Origin: Aphodosoma sp045658305
GTDB lineage: Bacteria; Bacteroidota; Bacteroidia; Bacteroidales; Paludibacteraceae
DNA length: 17,052 bases
Direction of reading: 5' to 3'
Assembly: GCA_045658305.1 (NCBI GenBank)
Contig: JAZOUT010000097.1
Span: 1 to 17,052 of the forward strand
The translations under genes and the position numbers were made by a program. Position 1 is the stretch's first letter, and every line of letters begins with the position of its first letter. The notes under the pieces are model-generated. The model was not told where the DNA came from. It ran no database searches and was given only the letters and a program-made list of their open reading frames with translations. Positions 7,977-14,026 of the stretch are shown here, piece after piece.

Positions 7977-9728
7977 ATGGCATATCTTATAACTATCATT
8001 GTTGTTGTAATAATCACAATACTACAATTGCGTTCTTTTTTTCAGACAAAGGAACGACGTGCACATTTTGAAACAATCTTTCCTGAAAAAGTTGAAGATG
8101 AATTATATATTCTTAAACAAGAGGGAGTACAAATTGCTTCAAAACAATTACATGACCTTCAATCCTCAAAGAGAGAGGTTGTTGACTTACTTCAAGAAAC
8201 GGAAGATGAAATACAGAAAATTAAAAAGAAAATTGAACTTTATGAGAAGTATCGTGAACATGAAGTTAATGAATCTATCCGTGCGAAATACACACAATTG
8301 ACTCAAGAGCAAAACAGAAGACTATATGAATTACAGAGAGTCCAATCTGATTATAATAAACAATTGGAGAACTCTGAACAGAAAGAAAAACATTTGGCAG
8401 ACCTGAATATTGCTTTTAGTAATGGAACGAGAACTGAGATAATATCTGCTATCAATCGCTATTTGGAAAAAAACAAAAATTCGGTAACTGATTTTAATCT
8501 TATTAGAGATATCATTGATAGAAATTGTGATGCAGTAGAAGAGGAGATACAAGCCCAAGTACCTATTCCTATATACTATGGTCTCATGGGTACAATGATT
8601 GGTATTATTTTCGGTGCTGGTTCGCTTGTTTGGAGTGGCTCATTGTGGAACCTGTTAACACCCTTTAATCCTCCTCTTGGTGTAGAATATGGCACAATGG
8701 AGTATGATACGCTCAAAGAAGCATATAGTGCAGTAGCAACAAATGGTATTCTATCGCTATTTGGTGGTGTTGCTATTGCAACTTTCTCCAGTATAATGGG
8801 AATTATATTAAATGTAATAAGTTCTAATAAAAGTAAAGATACCAAATCAAAAGTAGAAGCAAAGAAACATGCTTTTATCAGTTGGTTACAAGCTGAGCTT
8901 TTGCCTAAAATTTCAAGCGATTTCTCTTCTGCACTTATCAAACTTGGGCATGATTTAACTGGATTTAACAATTCATTTGCCTCTAATGCAAATCTGCTTA
9001 AACGAACAATCTCAGAAATCAGTCAAGCAACTTCTGCACAAACCACTTTAGTACAAACTATTGAGCGGTTAGATATTACAAAGATTGCTACTGCTAATAT
9101 ACAGGTATATGAGAAGCTTGAACATTGTACTAAAGACATGGCTGAACTCGCAAAAAGTTTAAATTCTATACAACATAGTATTAGAGGTGTTGGTGAGTTT
9201 ATGGAAGAAGGTATCAACGAATACGAACGCCGAAATACATATATCCAAGATGCGTCTGGTAAAGTTGATATTGCTATTTCAGAAGGACAACAAAAACTCA
9301 CTAAAGCTACTGAAACGATATTCCAGCAATATGATGAGTTGCTCAATACTTTATACTTGAGAACAGAAGCAACAACAAAAGAGATAGCTGAAAAATACAA
9401 TAAAGAAACAGAAAGATTACATAATGCTATTGTAGATAAACTGACAGATGTAAAACGCATAGAGGAAGAATTGAGGAATTTGGTTGCAGTAAAAACTTCT
9501 ATGACTAATTTAGAAAAGGTAACCGTTGCACAAAATCAAAAAATAGACTCTCTTACACATGCTATCCATGAGTTGGCACAAATTAAGGTTTCTGGTGGCA
9601 ATACGCATGTAGAAATGAGAATACCTAGATTGTACAAAGTTCTTATAATTGCTTCTTGTGCTATTATATCCGTTGCTGCATTGTCTTCTTTGGTATTAAG
9701 CATTTTATCATCTTTAGGCATTTTGTAA
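7977..9728 (+). CDS. MotA/ExbB/TolQ-like channel subunit with long coiled coils
   Basis: 583 aa from ATG 7977, which sits 1 nt after the previous stop; an in-frame TTG at 7968 is less likely. Layout: TM1 at 2-18; a long heptad-rich coiled coil at 40-145; TM2 at 199-219 with the glycine-rich GLMGTMIGIIFG (202-213); an extracytoplasmic loop; TM3 at 256-281 with GGVAIATFSS (263-272), the pattern in MotA/TolQ/ExbB channel helices; a second long helical region at 300-545; and a last TM at 554-580. Proteins of this superfamily form pentamers around two MotB/ExbD-type subunits and turn ion flow into rotation or force. The next gene encodes just such a partner, 1 nt away. ZorA of Zorya also carries a long helical cytoplasmic tail, but this protein also ends in a membrane helix and has a large N-terminal coiled coil, so it looks like a separate branch. 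Confidence 0.82.
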   Translation: MAYLITIIVVVIITILQLRSFFQTKERRAHFETIFPEKVEDELYILKQEGVQIASKQLHDLQSSKREVVDLLQETEDEIQKIKKKIELYEKYREHEVNESIRAKYTQLTQEQNRRLYELQRVQSDYNKQLENSEQKEKHLADLNIAFSNGTRTEIISAINRYLEKNKNSVTDFNLIRDIIDRNCDAVEEEIQAQVPIPIYYGLMGTMIGIIFGAGSLVWSGSLWNLLTPFNPPLGVEYGTMEYDTLKEAYSAVATNGILSLFGGVAIATFSSIMGIILNVISSNKSKDTKSKVEAKKHAFISWLQAELLPKISSDFSSALIKLGHDLTGFNNSFASNANLLKRTISEISQATSAQTTLVQTIERLDITKIATANIQVYEKLEHCTKDMAELAKSLNSIQHSIRGVGEFMEEGINEYERRNTYIQDASGKVDIAISEGQQKLTKATETIFQQYDELLNTLYLRTEATTKEIAEKYNKETERLHNAIVDKLTDVKRIEEELRNLVAVKTSMTNLEKVTVAQNQKIDSLTHAIHELAQIKVSGGNTHVEMRIPRLYKVLIIASCAIISVAALSSLVLSILSSLGIL

Positions 9729-9729
9729 A

Positions 9730-10371
9730 ATGGCAAAGAAAGAATCATATTTCTGGACCAGTTACTCTGATTTGATGACGAGTATGTTCTTTATTATGCT
9801 GGTGCTTTTCGTACTTGCAGTGGCTTTATTGCATAGGCACATGGATGAAATCGACAAAGAACGACGTGCAACTCAAGAACAGCTGCGTATTATTGAGGAA
9901 ATAGAAGAGGCGACAAAAACTATAGATACTAGATATTTTGAATATAGTTCTGAACACAAAAAACATGTCCTTACAACTAAAGTTCATTTCCCAGAAGAAA
10001 AACATGAGTTGCACTACATTGATCAATTCACACAAAGGGAGTTAATTAATGCAGGAAAAGCAATTGCAAACTCTATAAGCAAAATCACTCAAAAATATCC
10101 TGAAGTTCAGTATATAATAGTCATTGAAGGACAAGCCTCAAAGGATAATTATGCGCAAAATTATGAGTTAAGTTATAATAGAGCTCTCACACTAAAAATC
10201 CTTTGGGAACAGAATAATATTAACTTCGGAAATAAGTGTGAAGTAGTAATTGGTGGAAATGGAGATGGCAAATTATATGGTACTGGATTTATGAGAGATC
10301 CTATCGAATCCAATAATCAAAGATTTCTCATACACATTCTTCCAAAAACTTCTATTCCTAAAAAACAATAA
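9730..10371 (+). CDS. MotB/ZorB-like OmpA-domain subunit
   Basis: 213 aa. A single TM helix (about 15-36) near the N-terminus is preceded by FWTSYSDLMTSMF, the MotB/ZorB/ExbD pattern in which Asp14 is the ion-carrying residue. A helical linker (about 38-65) leads into an OmpA-like peptidoglycan-binding domain (about 95-205), recognised by the order VIEGQAS (132-137), ELSYNRA (146-152) and NNQRFLIHI (195-203), matching the usual GHTD, LSxxRA and NRRVEI motifs. The Arg of LSxxRA (151) is kept, but the usual Asp of GHTD, which contacts diaminopimelate, is Ser137 and the His is Gln135. Peptidoglycan contact may therefore be altered. With the preceding gene it makes a full two-part stator unit. 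Loss of Asp14 should abolish function if the model is right. Confidence 0.85.
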   Translation: MAKKESYFWTSYSDLMTSMFFIMLVLFVLAVALLHRHMDEIDKERRATQEQLRIIEEIEEATKTIDTRYFEYSSEHKKHVLTTKVHFPEEKHELHYIDQFTQRELINAGKAIANSISKITQKYPEVQYIIVIEGQASKDNYAQNYELSYNRALTLKILWEQNNINFGNKCEVVIGGNGDGKLYGTGFMRDPIESNNQRFLIHILPKTSIPKKQ

Positions 10372-10377
10372 TAAATA

Positions 10378-10551
10378 GTGGGTAAACTAATCAATATAGT
10401 AATTGGATATATCATATGGAGATATATTCCAGGCAAAATAACGGCAGCATCTAAAAATGTTAGGAAATATATAGATGTTAGTGCACAAATTTTAGGAATT
10501 ATTCTTATGCTAACAGGAATTGTTGGTTTTATCAAATTTTTAGTCATATGA
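10378..10551 (+). CDS. 57-aa membrane protein with GTG start
   Basis: A small ORF fills the otherwise empty 176-nt space between the OmpA-domain gene and the next lipoprotein gene. It starts at GTG 10378, 6 nt after the previous stop, and its TGA overlaps the next ATG in the four-base form ATGA (10548-10551). It encodes a hydrophobic N-terminal stretch (about 4-16), a polar middle with several Lys/Arg, and a C-terminal TM helix (about 38-57). The flush fit between two genes and the stop/start overlap are strong signs that it is translated. It has no recognisable family. It could be a small regulatory subunit of the MotA/MotB-like complex. Confidence 0.65.
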   Translation: MGKLINIVIGYIIWRYIPGKITAASKNVRKYIDVSAQILGIILMLTGIVGFIKFLVI

Positions 10552-10922
10552 AATGTAGAATCCTTATTGTAATAGCATTGTTCATTACACAACTTTGCTC
10601 ATGCGCTACAAAAGAAGAGCGTTCAATCAACCAATTGAGGCAATTTACTAGCAATCTTCAACAAAAGTCCACCTATTTTTCAGATGAAGATTGGCAATAC
10701 TCAATTGACGAATACGAAATCATTGTCACATCTTTAGAAAATGGACGATTTACTGATGCAGAAAGGCGAGAAATAGGTAAATTGAAAGGACAATGTACTG
10801 CTATTTATTCTCAATATGCCATTGAGATTTTTCAAATCGAATTAAAGAATGCCGCTAATGAATTTGAAGGCGCAATTGAAGGCTTTTTAGAAACATTTAA
10901 ATATCCTTCAATTGAAGACTAA
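10548..10922 (+). CDS. Small helical lipoprotein
   Basis: 124 aa. The signal peptide ends at the lipobox QLCSC (Cys19), so the mature protein is lipidated and lies on the periplasmic side of a membrane. The mature part is almost all helical and rich in charged and Gln residues (about 25-115). The pattern SDEDWQYSIDEYE followed by FTDAERREIGKLKG resembles small Bacteroidota lipoproteins of the DUF6565 kind, but this likeness is from memory and weak. The start overlaps the upstream 57-aa gene by 4 nt, and the last 11 nt overlap the nuclease gene. Because it is translated together with the nuclease, it might be an immunity, chaperone or docking protein for it; this is inference from position. 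Confidence 0.75.
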   Translation: MKCRILIVIALFITQLCSCATKEERSINQLRQFTSNLQQKSTYFSDEDWQYSIDEYEIIVTSLENGRFTDAERREIGKLKGQCTAIYSQYAIEIFQIELKNAANEFEGAIEGFLETFKYPSIED

Positions 10923-11721
10923 AGTATTTTTTATATCTTTGATACTATTATCTTTTGTGTCATGTCAAAGGGTAACAAGATATTCTCATCCGAAAGAAGC
11001 GATAACACCATACCATTCAGAAAAAGAATGTGAATGGAAACATGTAGAATCGCCCCATGTGAAGTGCTCTCGTGAGCAAATCATAGAACACCTCGCATAC
11101 ACTGTCAGTTACAACCACAATTGGAATCTCCCAAATTGGGTTGCGTATGAACTGACTGATGGTGAGTTGTATGGCAATGTAGAGCGTTCTAATCATTTTG
11201 CACCAGACCCTTTAGTGCATGGAGATCCCATTGTTACATATGACTATACACATTCTGGTTACGACCGCGGACATATGGCACCGGCTGCTGACATGAAATG
11301 GTCAGAACAAGCCATGCGAGAAAGTTTTTATATGACTAACATCTGCCCTCAAAATCAAAATCTTAATCGGGGTGATTGGAACGATTTGGAGGAACTTGCA
11401 CGTGACTGGGCAAGAAAATATGGAAACATATATATAGCATGCGGACCTATCGTTCGTAATGAAAATGTTACGATTGGAAATACCCATCGGATTGTTGTAC
11501 CATCAGCATTCTACAAAGTATTTTTGCGAAAAAATAATTCATCATGGACTTCTATCGGCTTCATGTTCGAAAACGAGGCAGGAAATAAACCTTTGATGAC
11601 ATATATGACTTCAGTTGATGATATTGAAAACATTACTGGTATTGATTTCTTCTATAATCTCCCTGATAGTATTGAAGAACGAATTGAGTCTGACTTTCTA
11701 ATAAGTGATTGGACACTATAA
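10912..11721 (+). CDS. Exported DNA/RNA non-specific endonuclease (NucA type)
   Basis: 269 aa. It starts at TTG 10912; no ATG lies upstream in frame before a stop (10888-10890), and a later start would lose the signal peptide. The signal peptide ends at SFVSC (Cys18), predicting a lipoprotein on the periplasmic side. The mature part is a Serratia nuclease/NucA-type beta-beta-alpha-metal domain (about 70-255). It has DRGHMAPA (118-125) with general-base His121, Asn152 in LNRGDWNDLE as metal ligand, and Glu160. The spacings (31 and 8 residues) match those between His89, Asn119 and Glu127 of the Serratia enzyme as I recall them. It should cut single- and double-stranded DNA and RNA outside the cytoplasm using Mg2+. 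It is the only clear enzyme with a destructive activity in the operon and so the best candidate effector. It could also be a scavenging nuclease that merely shares the transcript. Confidence 0.88.
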   Translation: MKTKVFFISLILLSFVSCQRVTRYSHPKEAITPYHSEKECEWKHVESPHVKCSREQIIEHLAYTVSYNHNWNLPNWVAYELTDGELYGNVERSNHFAPDPLVHGDPIVTYDYTHSGYDRGHMAPAADMKWSEQAMRESFYMTNICPQNQNLNRGDWNDLEELARDWARKYGNIYIACGPIVRNENVTIGNTHRIVVPSAFYKVFLRKNNSSWTSIGFMFENEAGNKPLMTYMTSVDDIENITGIDFFYNLPDSIEERIESDFLISDWTL

Positions 11722-11994
11722 TTGTCATACTAACTAAACAATCACCACCTTCTCTACTTCTTTCCTCGGATTTCTCCCCAATTTTCAAGGGACATAATTT
11801 AGGATGATGTCGTAGAACCAAAAAATGAACTGACAACCAAAGTAATATGCAAAATCTGCATAAAACATAAGCACTTGTTATCGCAAATTTTGCGACAACT
11901 GCTTTCTTAAGGGATCGAATTCGACCCCTATGTTTTCAAAATAGCAATAGAGCACCTGTTCCATTTTGGAACGCGTGATTCATTTCATACACAC
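11722..11994. other. Intergenic region with repeat copy and three palindromes
   Basis: No gene is supported here. After the operon stop come an 82-bp dispersed repeat (11749-11830) and three inverted repeats: ATGCA-N5-TGCAT (11847-11861), TCGCAAA-T-TTTGCGA (11881-11895) and GGGaTCGAATTCGAcCCC (11911-11928, one mismatched pair). No poly-T tail follows any of them. They could be protein-binding sites or parts of a folded 3' RNA. Confidence 0.5.
11749..11830. repeat. 82-bp dispersed direct repeat, copy 1
   Basis: Aligned without gaps to 15247-15328 at roughly 85-90% identity by eye, including an unbroken core ending CAATTTTCAAGGGACATAA. It begins 27 bp after the stop of the nuclease gene; the other copy begins 25 bp after the stop of the small acidic gene. 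On the minus strand this copy is open but the other has an in-frame stop, so it is probably not coding. Confidence 0.8.
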
Positions 11995-12024
11995 AAACGG
12001 CTGAGCACCTGCTCAGCCGTTTTT
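11995..12024 (+). terminator. Intrinsic terminator downstream of the operon
   Basis: AAACGGCTGAGC (11995-12006) pairs perfectly with GCTCAGCCGTTT (12011-12022) across the loop ACCT, followed by further T residues. This is the first strong terminator after the nuclease gene, 273 bp past its stop, and it probably ends the operon transcript. A 36-bp repeat starts within its tail. Confidence 0.85.
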
Positions 12025-12057
12025 ATTAAAGGCAATCACCCATTGAGCGGCAGGATT
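12021..12057. repeat. ~36-bp direct repeat after a terminator, copy 1
   Basis: It shares AATCACCCATTGAGCGGCAG and flanking bases with 13751-13787, with two or three differences in the whole stretch. Both copies abut a terminator hairpin, and ACCTACTCAT occurs a short way downstream of both. Together they bracket the AAA/DUF4143 ATPase gene. Confidence 0.8.
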
Positions 12058-12204
12058 TGCACCTACTCATGAGGTAATAAATTACCGCCCTCCGTTCTAC
12101 TGCATGGCTCTACCCAATAAGCGCTCGCCAATCACTCGAAACGCCCATGTTTCTCCAACATCACAATTTACACCAAAAACATTTTGCAATTTTACGCATG
12201 TTTG

Positions 12205-12303
12205 GCAAAATAAATTTGCGGATTTCTGCATTTTTCGACAAAATAAATTTACGGATTTCTGCATTTCTCAGCAAAATAAATTTACGGATTTCTGCATTTT
12301 TTA
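12205..12303 (+). repeat. 33-bp tandem repeat, three units
   Basis: The unit begins CAAAATAAATTTrCGGATTT and starts at 12206, 12239 and 12272, an exact 33-bp period. Each unit contains TAAATTT(G/A)CGG, close to the Bacteroidota -7 element; unit 1 is a perfect TAnnTTTG. The period is a multiple of three, so an 11-residue repeat appears in translation, but no convincing gene covers it. It lies just upstream of the promoter of the ATPase gene and may be regulatory. Confidence 0.85.
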
Positions 12304-12312
12304 ATGTAATTA

Positions 12313-12344
12313 TTTGCATATATCACAGAAATTCACTACCTTTG
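12313..12344 (+). promoter_or_regulatory. Promoter of the AAA/DUF4143 ATPase gene
   Basis: TTTG (12313-12316), a 20-bp spacer and TACCTTTG (12337-12344) match the Bacteroidota consensus. The start ATG is 29 bp downstream at 12374. A dyad TTTGCG-G-CGCAAA (12341-12353) covers the end of the -7 element and the likely start of transcription, as at the promoter of the upstream RNA. Confidence 0.75.
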
Positions 12345-12373
12345 CGGCGCAAAATAGAACATCGTAATAGATT

Positions 12374-13702
12374 ATGGTATTTAAAAGAAAATTATATGCC
12401 CAAATGCTGGATTGGAAACAGCAATGGGGAGGACAATACGCCCTACTAATCAAAGGTGCAAGACGTGTTGGAAAATCTACGCTTGTTGAGCAATTTGCCA
12501 AAAATGAGTACAAGTCGCATATATTAATAGATTTTTCTAACGCGCGCAAAGAACTGATATCGCTTTTTGATGATATAAGTGATTTGGACTTTTTCTTTAT
12601 GCGCTTGCAGCAACAAACGGGCGTTAAACTCCACGAAAGGCAATCAGCTATCGTATTTGACGAAGTACAAGAATGTCCTCGTGCAAGACAAGCAATCAAG
12701 CATCTTGTGAAAGATGGGCGATATGATTATATTGAAACGGGCTCGCTTATCTCCATTCGAAAGAATGTACAAGGTATTGTGATCCCAAGCGAAGAAATGC
12801 AACTAACCTTGCTGCCACTTGATTTCGAAGAATTCCTGTGGGCTACTGGTAACGAGGTTGGGTTGGATATACTTCGTACATTCTACGAAAAACATATTCC
12901 GCTCGGTGAAAGTCATCGTAGTACTATGCGCGATTTGAGGCTATACATGCAGGTAGGGGGCATGCCACAGGCGGTGAATGCTTATCTCAAGCATAATAAC
13001 TTGCAGATGGTAGATAAAGTGAAGCGCGAGATAATCGGGTTGTATGATAGTGATTTTATGAAACTAGACCCATCAGGTAGGTCATCTATGTTATTCAAAA
13101 ATATCCCAGCTCAACTCAATAGCAACGCCTCGCGATATATGATAGCTTCTGCTATTAACGAGCGTAGAACGGATGCAATAGACCTTATCGTATCGGAGAT
13201 GTGTGAAAGTATGGTAATCAACTTGGCACATCATTGTACTGACCCCAATGTGGGATTTGGTATGCACAAGAGTTTAGATGCCTACAAAATGTACATAGCG
13301 GATACGGGTTTGTTTGTGACTTTAGCATTTTGGGATAAAGCTTTTACTGAAAACATCATCTATAATCAACTATTATCCGATAAGTTGAGTGCTAATCTTG
13401 GTTATGTATATGAAAACCTCGTAGCTCAAATGTTGCGTGCAAGCGGAAATGAGTTGTACTATTACACTTTCCCTACAGAGAAAGGCAATACTAACTACGA
13501 AATTGACTTCTTGCTGTCTCGAGGTAATAAGATAGTCCCAATCGAAGTAAAATCTTCGGGCTATAAGACACATAAGTCATTGGATGCTTTTTGTGAAAAA
13601 CATTCTTCCCGCATTAGCGATCGTATCTTGCTCTATACTAAGGACTACCAAAAGGATGGAACAACAATATGTTTACCTATCTATTTCACAAGCATGTTAT
13701 AG
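12374..13702 (+). CDS. AAA ATPase with DUF4143 / nuclease-like C-terminus
   Basis: 442 aa. The N-terminal AAA_14-type ATPase has a Walker A GARRVGKST (28-36), a Walker B IVFDEVQECP (93-102, Asp96/Glu97) and a sensor-like ETGSLISI (121-128). The C-terminal part is the DUF4143 region common in Bacteroidales and archaea. It ends in a PD-(D/E)XK-like core: EIDFLL (376-381) followed by PIEVKS (389-394, with Glu391 and Lys393). The family is abundant, often multi-copy and of unclear function; DNA-related or mobile-element roles have been suggested. It is monocistronic here, with its own promoter and a strong terminator, and sits between two 36-bp repeats, so it looks like a module inserted beside the operon rather than part of it. 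The length is normal and no damage is visible. Confidence 0.9.
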   Translation: MVFKRKLYAQMLDWKQQWGGQYALLIKGARRVGKSTLVEQFAKNEYKSHILIDFSNARKELISLFDDISDLDFFFMRLQQQTGVKLHERQSAIVFDEVQECPRARQAIKHLVKDGRYDYIETGSLISIRKNVQGIVIPSEEMQLTLLPLDFEEFLWATGNEVGLDILRTFYEKHIPLGESHRSTMRDLRLYMQVGGMPQAVNAYLKHNNLQMVDKVKREIIGLYDSDFMKLDPSGRSSMLFKNIPAQLNSNASRYMIASAINERRTDAIDLIVSEMCESMVINLAHHCTDPNVGFGMHKSLDAYKMYIADTGLFVTLAFWDKAFTENIIYNQLLSDKLSANLGYVYENLVAQMLRASGNELYYYTFPTEKGNTNYEIDFLLSRGNKIVPIEVKSSGYKTHKSLDAFCEKHSSRISDRILLYTKDYQKDGTTICLPIYFTSML

Positions 13703-13717
13703 TTCCTGTTCTTAATA

Positions 13718-13753
13718 AAAGAGAGTGTGTCGGCATTTTGACACACTCTCTTT
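13718..13753 (+). terminator. Terminator of the ATPase gene
   Basis: AAAGAGAGTGTGTC (13718-13731) pairs perfectly over 14 bp with GACACACTCTCTTT (13740-13753), with an 8-nt loop. It lies 15 bp after the ATPase stop and leads directly into the second 36-bp repeat. Confidence 0.85.
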
Positions 13754-13787
13754 CATTAAAAGCAATCACCCATTGAGCGGCAGGATT
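13751..13787. repeat. ~36-bp direct repeat after a terminator, copy 2
   Basis: Partner of 12021-12057. After it, the sequence differs from copy 1 by an extra stretch of about 30 bp before the shared ACCTACTCAT. On the minus strand it reads TTCGAATCCTGCC, reminiscent of a tRNA T-arm 3' half, but the 5' half of the stem is missing, so no tRNA is called. Confidence 0.8.
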
Positions 13788-14026
13788 CGAAATAATCGTT
13801 CGCCCGAAGGAAGATAAGAACCTACTCATCATCCATCTTTCGCATAGCCATTGCACTTGTTGACGATTTGTCAACCGATATATCAAAAAAAATACAGGTA
13901 GCACTTTTTTTAGAAAAAAAATGCATTTTTTTGTATTTTCTTTGAGCTTATGACAGGTTTTGTCAGTTTGGTGTAGTAATTTTGCAGCGGATTTCAAAAA
14001 ATAAGAATGATTACTGCTTAAATCGA
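13788..14026 (+). promoter_or_regulatory. Dyad-rich upstream region of the ORF6N gene
   Basis: No gene is supported. It holds GTTGAC-N5-GTCAAC (13859-13875), an 18-bp perfect palindrome AAAAAAATGCATTTTTTT (13915-13932) nested between AAAATAC and GTATTTT, and TGACA-N5-TGTCA (13951-13965). A good -7 element TAATTTTG lies at 13977-13984, but no TTTG stands at the right distance, so the promoter may need an activator. The two TGAC...GTCA dyads could be operators, possibly for the ORF6N protein itself. Confidence 0.45.

Noticed and set aside
7977..11721. Direct assignment as a Zorya system
   Set aside because: The MotA/MotB-like pair resembles ZorA/ZorB, but no ZorC, ZorD, ZorE or other cytoplasmic Zorya effector is present. 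The tubulin-like, actin-like and VWA genes are foreign to the Zorya types I know. It is at most a distant relative.
11633..11836. Minus-strand ORF over the 82-bp repeat
   Set aside because: The second repeat copy has an in-frame stop, and the ORF overlaps the nuclease gene end.
12205..12303. CRISPR array
   Set aside because: The 33-bp units are contiguous tandem repeats with no spacers, and no cas gene is present.
12104..12449. Short ORFs across the tandem repeat
   Set aside because: Their length comes from a period divisible by three. They overlap the promoter and start of the ATPase gene and have no domain.
13770..13790. tRNA gene or remnant on the minus strand
   Set aside because: Only a T-arm-like TTCGAATCCTGCC is visible. 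The paired 5' half, anticodon arm and acceptor stem are absent.
13686..13997. Minus-strand ORF of 103 aa
   Set aside because: It covers a terminator, a repeat and the ORF6N upstream region, and is open only by chance.
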